Positions 1 to 8,432 of a stretch of DNA of 64,000 bases are shown here, one piece after another. How positions within the stretch are numbered: position 1 is the first letter of the stretch; the number at the start of each line of letters is the position of its first letter. Source of the DNA: Pseudomonas azotoformans (lineage in GTDB: Bacteria; Pseudomonadota; Gammaproteobacteria; Pseudomonadales; Pseudomonadaceae); contig NZ_CP014546.1 of assembly GCF_001579805.1 (NCBI RefSeq), forward strand, positions 1,426,001 to 1,490,000. The letters are read 5' to 3'. A program made the translations under genes and the position numbers. The notes below the pieces were generated by a model that saw nothing but the letters and a program-made list of their open reading frames with translations, searched no databases and was not told where the DNA came from.

Positions 1-142
1 GGCGTGAAATTTTTGTTTGCTTAGAAGCAGACCGTGACTAAACCCCCAGAAACACGCGCCATCACTGGTGCAGGCCACGAAGAATCGGGCACACTCCAGA
101 ACAGTTTTTCGCGGGTCCACGGACAAGGAAGCGTCACTCCCC

Positions 143-766
143 ATGATTTCGATCTATCAGCTCAAGCCGCGTTTTCAAAACCTGCTGCGCCCTCTTGTGC
201 AGCGCCTCTATGACAATGGCACCACCGCCAACCAGATCACCGTGCTGGCCGGCGTGATTTCCTTGCTGGTCGGCCTGCTGATTGCCAGCTTCGCCCAACA
301 CCTGTGGCTGTTTGCGCTGATCCCGCTGTGGATGATCCTGCGCATGGCGCTCAACGCTATCGACGGCATGCTTGCCCGTGAATTCGGCCAACAGTCGCGC
401 CTGGGCGCCTACCTGAATGAACTGTGCGATGTGATCGCCGACAGCGCGCTGATCCTGCCGTTTGCGCTGATCCCCGGCGTGAGCCTGGCGCCGGTGCTGC
501 TGGTGGCGTTGCTGGCGGTGTTCAGCGAATACGCCGGCGTACTGGGGCCGATGGTGGGCGCATCGCGGCGCTATGACGGGCCGATGGGCAAAAGCGATCG
601 CGCGTTCGTACTCGGGGTACTGGCCACCGGCGTGGCGCTGGGCTGGCTGGGCGCGGGTTGGGTCGACGCCGTGATGTGGCTGGTGGCCGCCCTGCTCGCC
701 TACACCTTGGTCAACCGGGTGCGTCAGGGCCTCAAAGAACAACAAGAAACCTCACCGATTGCATAA
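143..766 (+). CDS. CDP-alcohol phosphatidyltransferase family protein (YnbA-like)
   Basis: Integral membrane enzyme of the family that joins a CDP-activated lipid to an alcohol head group. The start at 143 is chosen because the family-like sequence begins MISIYQLKPRF there and an AAGGAA lies upstream; an upstream in-frame ATG at 68 looks too long. Several hydrophobic helices surround the signature region. The usual motif is D-xx-DG-xx-AR-x8-G-xxx-D-xxx-D. Here it reads N-AI-DG-ML-AR, then G-AYL-N-ELC-D, so two of the four aspartates are asparagine. First gene of a tight six-gene operon that also has a CdsA-like and a PlsC-like gene, the set found in E. coli ynbABCD. The head group used is not known to me. 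Confidence 0.85.
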   Translation: MISIYQLKPRFQNLLRPLVQRLYDNGTTANQITVLAGVISLLVGLLIASFAQHLWLFALIPLWMILRMALNAIDGMLAREFGQQSRLGAYLNELCDVIADSALILPFALIPGVSLAPVLLVALLAVFSEYAGVLGPMVGASRRYDGPMGKSDRAFVLGVLATGVALGWLGAGWVDAVMWLVAALLAYTLVNRVRQGLKEQQETSPIA

Positions 767-777
767 GGATTTTTGCG

Positions 778-2527
778 ATGCGCGAACAGCAACAGCACAC
801 CTTCAGTACCCACGACGGCGTCGAGCTTTTCTACCGGCACTGGCCGGCCACGGAAACTACCGGGCCGCGCAAGGCAATCGTGTTGTTCCATCGCGGCCAT
901 GAGCATTCGGGACGTATCGCCCACCTGGTGGATGAGCTGAACCTGCCGCAGTTTGATTTCTTCGCCTGGGACGCCCGTGGCCACGGCCAATCCCCCGGCG
1001 AGCGCGGTGACAGCCCCAGCTTCGCCACCAGCGCCCGTGACGTGCAGACCTTCTGCGACCATATCGGCGCCACCTATGGCATCGATGAAGAAAACTTTGC
1101 CGTGATCGCGCAAAGCGTCGGCGCGGTGATTGCCGCGACGTGGGTGCATGACTACGCTCCGAAAATCCGCGCGCTGGTGCTCGCGTCCCCGGCGTTCAAG
1201 GTCAAGCTCTACGTGCCCTTTGCGCGGCCGGGCCTGGCGCTGATGCGCAAGTTGCGTGGCAACTTTTTCGTCAACAGTTACGTCAAGGCCAAGTTCCTCA
1301 GCCATGACCCGGAGCGCGTCGCCTCCTACGACAGCGATCCGCTGATCACCAAGGCAATCTCGGTGAATGTGCTGCTCGGGCCTGTACGAAGCGGCCGACC
1401 GGGTTGTCGCCGATGCCCAGGCGATCCAGGTGCCGACGCAACTGCTGATCTCGGGTTCGGACTTCGTGGTGCACCGCAAACCCCAGCAGCAATTTTTCGA
1501 CCGCCTCGGCAGCCTGAAAAAAGAGCTGCACATTCTCCCCGGTTTCTTCCACGACACCCTGGGCGAACGCGACCGCGCAACTGCTGTGAGCAGCGCCCGG
1601 CGTTTCATCCTGCAGAACTTCGAACACCCGCTGGACCGCGCGTCACTGCTGGACGCCGACAAGCTGGGCGCTACTTGCGCCGAGTCCGAAGCCCTGGCCG
1701 CGCCGCTACCGCGCAACTCTTTGCGCGACCTGTACTGGCGCATGACCCGCGCCAGCATGGGCCTGGGCAAGAACCTGTCGGACGGTGTGAAGCTGGGCTT
1801 CGACACCGGTTTCGACTCGGGCAGCACCCTCGACTACGTGTACCGCAACACGCCCACCGGCAAGGGCGGGCTGGGGCGGATGATCGACACCAACTACCTC
1901 AACTCCATCGGCTGGCGCGGCATTCGCCAGCGCAAGTTGAATGTAGAAGAACTGTTGCGCCTGGCGATGGCCAAGTTGCGCGGGGAAGATCGCGAAGTGC
2001 GTATCGTGGATATCGCCGCCGGTCATGGCCGCTACATCCTCGAAGCCTTGCAGGGCGTGTCGCCGCTGCCGGAATCGATCCTGCTGCGCGACTATAGCGA
2101 CATCAACGTGCGCGACGGGGGTGCGCTGATTCGCGAGAAAGGCCTGGGGGACATTGCGCAGTTCGTCAAAGGTGATGCATTCGACCGCCTGGATCTCGCC
2201 GCGCTGGAACCCAAGCCAACGCTGGCGGTGGTGTCCGGGCTGTATGAGCTGTTTGCCGATAACGGCATGGTCGGCGGTTCGCTGGCGGGCCTCGCTGAGG
2301 CCGTAGAGCCCGGCGGCTATCTGGTCTACACCGGCCAGCCATGGCACCCGCAACTGGAGCTGATCGCACGCGCACTGACCAGCCACCGCCAGGGCCAGGC
2401 TTGGGTGATGCGCCGACGCAGCCAGGCGGAAATGGATCAACTGGTGGAAGCCGCCGGCTTCCGCAAGATCACCCAGCGAGTGGATGAGTGGGGCATTTTC
2501 ACGGTGTCCCTGGCACAGAAGATCTGA
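778..2527 (+). pseudogene. alpha/beta hydrolase-methyltransferase fusion (YnbC-like), interrupted by one extra base
   Basis: The N-terminal half (from ATG 778, after AAGGA) is an alpha/beta hydrolase: a GHEHSGR oxyanion region, DARGHGQS, and nucleophile elbow AQSVGA in place of G-x-S-x-G. The C-terminal half is a class I SAM-dependent methyltransferase (VDIAAGHGRY near 2010-2040). The reading frame breaks at 1378-1382 (gggcc): frame 1 ends its family-like sequence at SVNVLLG and frame 2 resumes directly with LYEAADRVVADA. Removing one C would give one protein of about 582 residues. Apart from that base both halves are intact, so this is either a recent frameshift or a sequence error. Second gene of the ynb-like lipid operon. 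Confidence 0.85.
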
Positions 2528-2529
2528 GC

Positions 2530-3828
2530 ATGCGCGAACCCGGCTTATTGAAACCCGCGTTCCTGTGGCTGCTGCTGTTGGCGCCGCTGTTTTTCAGCAC
2601 CTACGGCTTTGCCACCTGGGTCACCAGCCAGCGCAGCGACGTCGGCACGCTGGTGTTCGGCTGGGAAACCCATATGCCGTTCTGGGCCTGGACCATCGTG
2701 CCCTACTGGTCCATCGACCTGCTCTACGGGTTTTCCCTGTTGCTACCCAACACCCGGCATGAACTGAAGCAACATGCGCTGCGCTTGCTGAGTGCCCAGG
2801 TGATCGCCGTGAGCTGCTTCCTGATCTGGCCGCTGCGCTTCACCTTCGAACGGCCGGAGCTGGACGGCGTGTTCGGCTGGCTGTTTGCGGTGCTGGCGGG
2901 GTTCGACAAACCGTTCAACCAGGCGCCGTCCCTGCATATCGCGTTGCTGGTGATCCTGTGGGTCATGTACCAACGCCATACTCAGGGATTCTGGCGTTGG
3001 CTGGTGCATGGCTGGTTCGCGTTGATCGGTATTTCAGTGCTGACCACTTATCAACATCACTTTATCGACTTACCCACAGGCGCCCTCGCCGGGTGGCTGT
3101 GTGTGTGGTTGTGGCCGGTGGAACATCCGAGCCCGTTATTGAATGCACGGCTGACGCGGGATCCCAAGCGCTGGCGGTTAGGTGTGCGCTATGGCCTTGG
3201 CGCCTTGCTGTTGGCAATTCTTGCGTTTGTACTGGGCGGCGGCGGTTTGTGGATACTTTGGCCTGCGGTTTCCCTCGCCTTGATCAAAGCGAATTACTTC
3301 GTGCTGGGCGCTGCGGGGTTCCAGAAACGCGCCGACGGCCAACTGACACCTGCTGCGCGCTGGCTGTATGCGCCCTATCTGGCCGCGGCCTGGATCAACT
3401 CGCGCCTGTGGACACGCAAGCATCCACAACCGGACCTGATTGTGGATAACGTCTGGCTCGGGCGTATTCCTACAGCAAGTGAGCAAGAACCCTTCAAGGC
3501 CATCGTCGATCTCTGTGCCGAATTACCGATTAATCCACAGGGCCGCGCTTACCAATCGATTCCCGTGCTGGACCTGATTGCCCCGAGCCCCGACGAATGC
3601 CTGCAAGCCGCGCAAGCCATCGAACGCTTGCGCACTAACGGCCCCTTGCTGGTGTGCTGCGCCCTTGGCTATTCGCGCAGCGCCACCGCCGTCGCGGCCT
3701 GGCTACTGCATACCGGGCGCGCCGCGACGATAGAGGATGCGCTGACTATCATTCATACAGCGCGGGCCGATGTGGTCCTGCACCCCGCACACCGTGAAGC
3801 TTTGGAGGGTTTACCCCATGCCCGCTGA
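2530..3828 (+). CDS. PAP2-like membrane phosphatase fused to a dual-specificity phosphatase (YnbD-like)
   Basis: A 432-residue protein starting 2 bases after the preceding stop. The N-terminal two thirds is a multi-helix membrane domain with PAP2-type motifs (PSLHIAL and HHFIDLPTG), expected to remove phosphate from a lipid phosphate. The C-terminal cytosolic domain is a protein-tyrosine/dual-specificity phosphatase with the C-x5-R loop CALGYSRS. The same fusion occurs as YnbD next to YnbA, YnbB and YnbC in E. coli, which supports the operon assignment. The ORF overlaps the next start by 11 bases, suggesting translational coupling. The substrate is not known. Confidence 0.85.
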   Translation: MREPGLLKPAFLWLLLLAPLFFSTYGFATWVTSQRSDVGTLVFGWETHMPFWAWTIVPYWSIDLLYGFSLLLPNTRHELKQHALRLLSAQVIAVSCFLIWPLRFTFERPELDGVFGWLFAVLAGFDKPFNQAPSLHIALLVILWVMYQRHTQGFWRWLVHGWFALIGISVLTTYQHHFIDLPTGALAGWLCVWLWPVEHPSPLLNARLTRDPKRWRLGVRYGLGALLLAILAFVLGGGGLWILWPAVSLALIKANYFVLGAAGFQKRADGQLTPAARWLYAPYLAAAWINSRLWTRKHPQPDLIVDNVWLGRIPTASEQEPFKAIVDLCAELPINPQGRAYQSIPVLDLIAPSPDECLQAAQAIERLRTNGPLLVCCALGYSRSATAVAAWLLHTGRAATIEDALTIIHTARADVVLHPAHREALEGLPHAR

Positions 3829-4261
3829 TATGGAACTGCAGGTTGTCGCCAGCTTGTTGCGTCGAGGTCGCTCGCTGGATCAGTTATCCACAGGCCTGAC
3901 CCTGGTCGGCGTACTGTTCGGCCTGGCCCAACTGCTGATGGCCAGTATTGCGCCGATCTGCCTGCTGCTGAGTCTGTGGATGATTATCCTCGGGCTGCTG
4001 CAAAAGTACTGGGCGCTGCGCGTGGCCTTCGACGCCGACCTGTTCGCGCTGCTGGCCCGGGACATCGACCGCACCCCGGACCTCGACCAGGCCTTGCAAA
4101 CCCTTGGCCTGCAATCGGCCAAGCGCGTTGGCCGACCCTGGACCGAGCGCCGTCGTGGCGCGCTCAAACTGTTGCGCAAACAAGCCTGGCTGCTGGGCGC
4201 GCAAGCGCTGCTGACCCTGGGCGTGATCCTCGCCAGCCCTTGGCTGCCTTTCGCCGGATAA
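3818..4261 (+). CDS. small membrane protein of the lipid operon, unknown function
   Basis: A 147-residue protein starting at ATG 3818 behind a strong GGAGG, overlapping the end of the phosphatase gene. It has two adjacent hydrophobic segments at about residues 24-65 (LTLVGVLFGLAQLLM and ICLLLSLWMIILGLL), a charged middle stretch rich in Asp, Arg and Leu, and a C-terminal hydrophobic segment ending PWLPFAG. I recognise no domain. Its place between the phosphatase and the acyltransferase suggests a role in the same membrane-lipid pathway, perhaps as a scaffold; that is inference from position only. Confidence 0.75.
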   Translation: MPADMELQVVASLLRRGRSLDQLSTGLTLVGVLFGLAQLLMASIAPICLLLSLWMIILGLLQKYWALRVAFDADLFALLARDIDRTPDLDQALQTLGLQSAKRVGRPWTERRRGALKLLRKQAWLLGAQALLTLGVILASPWLPFAG

Positions 4262-4270
4262 GGAATCCCC

Positions 4271-4891
4271 ATGTTCGAACCCGTGGTCGCCACGCTGATT
4301 ACCTCCATGGCCCGCACCGTCACCGGCGCCCGCAGCCTGTGGCTCGGTTGCGCGCCGGTGCCGGTGCAACGCATCTACTTCGCCAACCACAGCAGCCACG
4401 GAGACTTCGTGTTGCTGTGGGCCTCGCTGCCGCAGAACCTGCGCAAATTCACGCGCCCGGTCGCCGGCAGCGATTACTGGAATACCAGCGCCCTGCGTCG
4501 CTACATCATCAACCGAGTGTTCAACGGCGTGCTGATCGACCGCGAACGCAAGGACCCTGTGGATAACCCTTTGCAACCCATGCTCAACGCTCTGGAAGGC
4601 GGCGATTCGCTGATCATCTTCCCCGAAGGCACGCGCAACCTCGAAGACGGCCTGTTGCCGTTCAAAAGCGGTTTATATCACCTGGCGAAAAGTTACCCAC
4701 AGGCCGAATTGGTGCCGGTGTGGATCGCCAATCTCAACCGGGTCATGCCCAAGGGCCGCGTCCTGCCGCTGCCCTTGCTGTGCACCACCAGCTTCGGCGC
4801 GCCGCTGCAACTGGAAGACGGCGAAGACAAAACCGCCTTCCTCGCCCGCACCCGCGACGCCCTGCTCGCCCTTGCCCCGGAGCCTGTCTGA
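4271..4891 (+). CDS. lysophospholipid (1-acyl-glycerol-3-phosphate) acyltransferase, PlsC family
   Basis: A 206-residue enzyme with the PlsC motifs in order: NHSSHGD (catalytic H-x4-D) near residues 39-45 and FPEGTR near residue 119. This family transfers an acyl chain to lysophosphatidate or a related lysolipid at the inner membrane face, producing phosphatidate, the substrate of the cytidylyltransferase encoded next. It starts 9 bases after the preceding stop with AAGGAA as ribosome site. Shorter than housekeeping PlsC (about 240-260 residues), so probably a dedicated paralogue for this operon. Confidence 0.88.
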   Translation: MFEPVVATLITSMARTVTGARSLWLGCAPVPVQRIYFANHSSHGDFVLLWASLPQNLRKFTRPVAGSDYWNTSALRRYIINRVFNGVLIDRERKDPVDNPLQPMLNALEGGDSLIIFPEGTRNLEDGLLPFKSGLYHLAKSYPQAELVPVWIANLNRVMPKGRVLPLPLLCTTSFGAPLQLEDGEDKTAFLARTRDALLALAPEPV

Positions 4892-4892
4892 C

Positions 4893-5825
4893 ATGGATAG
4901 CCAAACCCTGATGTTGTTCGGCGGCATCGGCGCCATCCTGGTGCTCGCCTCGCTGATCGGCCTGATCCTCAAGCTGCGCACCCGTGGCAGCCCCAATGCC
5001 GTCATCGACAACCTCAATGCGCGCATCAACGCCTGGTGGGTCATGGTGGTGGTGATCGGCATCGCCTTCTGGCTCGGCACCGGCGCGGTGATCCTGCTGT
5101 TCTACGCAGTGTCGTTCTACGCCCTGCGCGAATTCCTCACCCTCACCCCCACCCGCCGCAGCGACTACCCGGCGCTGGTCGCCGCGTTCTACCTGGCGCT
5201 GCCGCTGCAATACCTGCTGATCTACTCGGACTGGTACGGGCTGTTCTCGATCTTCATCCCGGTATACGTGTTCCTGCTGCTGCCGATCCTCGCCTCCCTG
5301 GGTGGCGACAGCACGCACTTCCTGGAACGCGCGTCGAAAGTGCAGTGGGGCCTGATGATCGCAGTGTTCTGTGTGTCTTTCGTGCCCGCCCTGCTCACCC
5401 TCGACATCCCCGGCTACGAAGGCCGCAACCTGCTGCTGATTGCCTACCTGGTGATCGTGGTGCAACTGTCGGACGTCTTGCAGTACGTGTGTGGGAAATT
5501 GTTCGGCAAGCACAAGATCGCGCCGAACCTGTCACCGTCGAAAACCGTGGAAGGCTTTGTCGGCGGCATCCTGCTGTCGTCGCTGATCGGCGCGGCGTTG
5601 TGGTGGACCACGCCGTTCAACCCGTGGCAGTCGTTCTTGATTGCACTGCTGATCAACCTGCTCGGATTTGCCGGCGGCATCGTGATGTCGGCGATCAAAC
5701 GCGATCGCGGCGTGAAGGATTGGGGCCATATGATCGAAGGGCACGGCGGGATGTTGGATCGGTTGGATTCGGTGTGCTTTGCGGCGCCGATTTTCTTTCA
5801 TCTTGTGCGGTATTGGTGGACGTAA
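4893..5825 (+). CDS. phosphatidate cytidylyltransferase family protein (CdsA/YnbB-like)
   Basis: A 310-residue polytopic membrane protein that should form CDP-diacylglycerol from CTP and phosphatidate. The C-terminal CTP-transferase signature is clear: SAIKRDRGVKDWGHMI followed by EGHGGMLDRLD near residues 266-292. Start at ATG 4893, 1 base after the PlsC-like stop; a start at 4872 would overlap that gene. It closes the ynb-like operon and could feed its CDP-lipid directly to the CDP-alcohol transferase at the operon's head. Confidence 0.88.
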   Translation: MDSQTLMLFGGIGAILVLASLIGLILKLRTRGSPNAVIDNLNARINAWWVMVVVIGIAFWLGTGAVILLFYAVSFYALREFLTLTPTRRSDYPALVAAFYLALPLQYLLIYSDWYGLFSIFIPVYVFLLLPILASLGGDSTHFLERASKVQWGLMIAVFCVSFVPALLTLDIPGYEGRNLLLIAYLVIVVQLSDVLQYVCGKLFGKHKIAPNLSPSKTVEGFVGGILLSSLIGAALWWTTPFNPWQSFLIALLINLLGFAGGIVMSAIKRDRGVKDWGHMIEGHGGMLDRLDSVCFAAPIFFHLVRYWWT

Positions 5826-5861
5826 ATTTCGTTGCCATTAACAACTTGAACGAATTTTTAA

Positions 5862-5969
5862 GCCTATAGGCAAACAAAATTATGTATTTTGTTAGCCTAT
5901 AGGCTTATTTTTTTATTTATTTGTATGCCTATAGGCTAATATTAATAAAGAAATTGATAGCCTATAGGC
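5862..5969. promoter_or_regulatory. array of four GCCTATAGGC palindromes, probable autoregulatory operators
   Basis: The perfect 10-bp palindrome GCCTATAGGC occurs at 5862-5871, 5895-5904, 5927-5936 and 5960-5969, usually extended to tAGCCTATAGGCTta. Start-to-start spacing is 33, 32 and 33 bp, close to three helical turns, so all four lie on one face of the DNA. The DNA between them is very AT-rich. The last copy ends 19 bases before the start of the HTH gene. This arrangement suggests cooperative binding by that HTH protein to repress its own operon. Confidence 0.85.
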
Positions 5970-5988
5970 TTACAAAGGATCATTTACC

Positions 5989-6453
5989 ATGAGTGCTTCC
6001 AAGCTCTACAAACTGCGCCTTTCTCAAGTAGAACGTGCCATTGAGCCGTTTAATACCATTAAAAATGCGGCTGTTCCGCCAGGCGGTTGGCTGCGGGCTA
6101 TCCGAGAATCATTAGGCCGCTCATTAAAAACGCAGGCCGAAATTGCCGGCGTATCCTCAGGGACGTTGACCAAGTCCGAGCGCTCAGAGGCTGAAGATCG
6201 GATATCACTCGCACAGCTAAGAAAGCTAGCAGCAGCACTGGACTGTGAACTCGTCTACGGCCTGGTCCCCAAGAAGCCCCTGCACGAAGTCATCCAAGAC
6301 CGCGCCGAATTCATGGCGAAGCAAGAAATCCTAGGCGTTGCACACTCCATGAGCCTCGAAGACCAACGCCCCTCTGATGCGTTCATCGAACGTCAGATTG
6401 ATGAACGCCGCAGAGAACTACTCGACGGTTCGTGGGCCCGCCTATGGCAATAG
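5989..6453 (+). CDS. mobile mystery protein A, HTH regulator/antitoxin of a Fic module
   Basis: A 154-residue protein of the mobile mystery protein A family. A Xre-like helix-turn-helix lies at about residues 45-85 (TQAEIAGVSSGTLTKSE). The charged C-terminal tail (ERQIDERRRELLDGSW) leads into the overlapping Fic gene. Start at ATG 5989 with AAAGGA 9 bases upstream. The four palindromes just upstream are the obvious binding sites. In toxin-antitoxin style, this protein is likely both repressor and partner of the Fic protein; family knowledge supports the pairing, but the antitoxin role is inferred. Confidence 0.85.
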   Translation: MSASKLYKLRLSQVERAIEPFNTIKNAAVPPGGWLRAIRESLGRSLKTQAEIAGVSSGTLTKSERSEAEDRISLAQLRKLAAALDCELVYGLVPKKPLHEVIQDRAEFMAKQEILGVAHSMSLEDQRPSDAFIERQIDERRRELLDGSWARLWQ

Positions 6454-7031
6454 AACTGGAACTGAAACCAGGCCAAACGCCTCTCGATCCCGACGAAGTC
6501 GCTGGCCTGAAACCGAGGCATATCGCCAACCAGGGCGAATTGGATGAATGGGAAGCGCAGAACATCCTCAAAGCCTCACGTTGGATAGCGCGGCAAAAAA
6601 AGCTGGATGTACTGAACGACCATTTCTGCCGTGAGCTTCACGTGAAAATGTTCGACGACACTTGGAAATGGGCCGGCACCTTCCGCAAATCCGATAAGAA
6701 TATCGGCTGTGATTGGACGCAGATCGCGGTCAACTTACGACAGTTGCTCGACAACATGGCTTACTGGCTGGAACACAATGTCTTCCCGCCAGAAGAGGTT
6801 GCCGTGCGCTTTCACCACCGACTTGTTTGGCTACACGCCTTTCCGAATGGCAACGGTAGACATGCTCGCCTCATGACCGACTGCCTACTGAGGCAATGTG
6901 GTCTTGCTCCCTTCTCCTGGGGTCGCGGTAACCTGGTGACCGCTACTGAAGTACGCCAACGCTACATCCAAGCGCTTCGCGCTGCCGACAACAATGATTA
7001 CACGCTACTGTCGGCATTCGTGCGCAGTTGA
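6444..7031 (+). CDS. mobile mystery protein B, Fic-domain protein
   Basis: A 195-residue Fic protein with the core motif HAFPNGNGRHAR near residue 136, matching HxFx(D/E/N)GNGRxxR. Fic enzymes usually transfer AMP or another phosphate-containing group to a target hydroxyl. The N-terminus (TPLDPDEVAGLKP, then GELDEWEAQNI) is typical of this family. I see no clear (S/T)xxxE(G/N) inhibitory helix inside the protein, so inhibition may come from the HTH partner. Start ATG 6444 (a GTG at 6432 is the alternative); it overlaps the HTH stop by 10 bases. The pair is often mobile, and it sits here in otherwise conserved backbone. Confidence 0.87.
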   Translation: MAIELELKPGQTPLDPDEVAGLKPRHIANQGELDEWEAQNILKASRWIARQKKLDVLNDHFCRELHVKMFDDTWKWAGTFRKSDKNIGCDWTQIAVNLRQLLDNMAYWLEHNVFPPEEVAVRFHHRLVWLHAFPNGNGRHARLMTDCLLRQCGLAPFSWGRGNLVTATEVRQRYIQALRAADNNDYTLLSAFVRS

Positions 7032-7084
7032 CGCGCCGCTTGAGGATAACGGGCAACGTTAGGGTGAATCGTGAATCCGCTGTA

Positions 7085-7108
7085 CCCCTGTGGCGAGGGA
7101 GCTTGTCA
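7085..7108 (+). repeat. partial REP-type repeat of fluorescens-group pseudomonads
   Basis: The stretch ccctgtggcgagggagcttg is the conserved head of the REP elements common between genes in P. fluorescens relatives. Only one arm is recognisable. It lies between the convergent Fic and Lrp genes, the usual place for such repeats. Confidence 0.6.
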
Positions 7109-7115
7109 CAAGCGC

Positions 7116-7598
7116 TTAACCCGGCAAATGCCCCAGTGGCAATGCCCCTGGGGTTTTCACGGTCTGGATCGCGAAGTTGCTGCGGATATCCCTCACCCCC
7201 GGCAGCTTCAGCAAACTACCCGTAACGAACCGCTCATAGCCGCGCAAATCCGGCACCACCACCTGCAACAGAAAGTCCGACTCCCCCGACACCAGGAACG
7301 CCGAGATCACCTCTAGCAGCGCCGTGACCGCCTCACGAAAGGCGTTGGCCTCGGTGTCGTTATGCCGCTCCACCTTCACGCCCACGAACACCATCATCCC
7401 CAGGCCCACTTCATCGCGATCCAGTGTGGCCTGGTAGCCGCGAATCACGCCGGCTTCTTCCAGCAGTCGCACGCGCCGCAGGCAGGGTGAGGCAGACAGC
7501 CCGATCTCGTCGGCCAGTTGTACATTGCTCAGGCGGCCGTCGCGTTGTAGGGCTTCGAGAATCTTGCGGTCAAAAGCATCGAGTTTCAGATTTGGCAT
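7116..7598 (-). CDS. Lrp/AsnC-family transcriptional regulator
   Basis: A 160-residue regulator with the N-terminal winged HTH (FDRKILEALQRDGRLSNVQL, then ADEIGLSASPCLRRV) and a C-terminal RAM/AsnC ligand-binding domain (VFVGVKVERH, SGESDFLLQVVVPD). Start at 7598 gives the normal family length; the long upstream extension is not family-like. It is divergently arranged with a LysE-family exporter, the common layout in which an Lrp regulator senses an amino acid and induces its exporter. The actual effector cannot be read from sequence. Confidence 0.92.
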   Translation of the reverse strand: MPNLKLDAFDRKILEALQRDGRLSNVQLADEIGLSASPCLRRVRLLEEAGVIRGYQATLDRDEVGLGMMVFVGVKVERHNDTEANAFREAVTALLEVISAFLVSGESDFLLQVVVPDLRGYERFVTGSLLKLPGVRDIRSNFAIQTVKTPGALPLGHLPG

Positions 7599-7725
7599 AA
7601 GTGGATGGCTTTCATGGCAATAAGTGGCAGATAGCGCCAAGACTAGACGCTTTTCGGGCTGATTACGCAAGCACCTGCCCCGCCCTTCGGCCCTAGAATT
7701 GGCCGACACACAAGGGGGGTGGAAC

Positions 7726-8355
7726 ATGGCGGAACTCTGGTTGTTTCTGGTGGCTCTTTCGGTGGCGTACCTGCTGCCGGGGCCGGACATGATCCTGCTG
7801 CTGCAGACCGGCGCGCGTCAGGGCAAGGCCCTGGCGCTGACCACGGCGATTGGCCTGGGACTGGCCCGCGCCTGCCATGTAGCGCTGGCGGGCATGGGTT
7901 TGGCGACCTTGTTCAAGGTGGCGCCCTGGACCTTTGATGTAGTGCGCCTGGGCGGCGCGGCCTATCTGTTGTGGCTGGGGGTGCAGTGCCTGCGGGCAAA
8001 TATGCTGCCGACGCTCGATACGGCCAACGCCACCCTGACAACGCGTGCCTGGCGTGCCGCGCTGCAACGTGGCTTGCTGACCAACCTGCTCAATCCCAAG
8101 GCACTGCTGTTCTGTTCGGTACTGCTGCCGCAATTCATCAACCCGCAAGCCGGACCGGTGGCGTCGCAATTCGCCTTGCTGGGGGTGATTCTGGTCGCAG
8201 TCGGTTTCGTCTTCGACTGTTGTTATGCCTTGGCCGGCGTGCGCATTGGCCAGTGGCTGGCACGCAATCGCTCGGCGCAGCGTGTGCAGCAATGGCTATT
8301 CGGCAGTCTTTTGATCGGTTTTGCGGTGCGTCTCACTTTTGTGCAACACGCCTAG
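7726..8355 (+). CDS. LysE/RhtB-family amino-acid exporter
   Basis: A 209-residue inner-membrane protein with about six hydrophobic segments and the family's N-terminal signature (YLLPGPDMILLLQTGARQG) plus LLTNLLNPKALLFC near residue 120. These proteins export amino acids or homoserine lactones. Start ATG 7726 follows an AAGGGGGG ribosome site. It is divergent from the Lrp regulator, separated by about 125 bp that should hold both promoters. Confidence 0.9.
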   Translation: MAELWLFLVALSVAYLLPGPDMILLLQTGARQGKALALTTAIGLGLARACHVALAGMGLATLFKVAPWTFDVVRLGGAAYLLWLGVQCLRANMLPTLDTANATLTTRAWRAALQRGLLTNLLNPKALLFCSVLLPQFINPQAGPVASQFALLGVILVAVGFVFDCCYALAGVRIGQWLARNRSAQRVQQWLFGSLLIGFAVRLTFVQHA

Positions 8356-8432
8356 CGGTGCAGCGTATCGGCGTCATCTTTTGTATCAAAGACGCGTGTA
8401 AGATACGCCGCACTTAGCCAGGGATGCTCACC

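Noticed and set aside
134..745. 203-codon minus-strand frame
   Set aside because: Antisense shadow of the CDP-alcohol transferase gene; low-complexity His/Gln/Arg composition typical of reverse GC-rich coding DNA.
724..1827. 367-codon minus-strand frame across the ynbC-like gene
   Set aside because: Antisense to well-conserved hydrolase/methyltransferase sequence with no recognisable domain.
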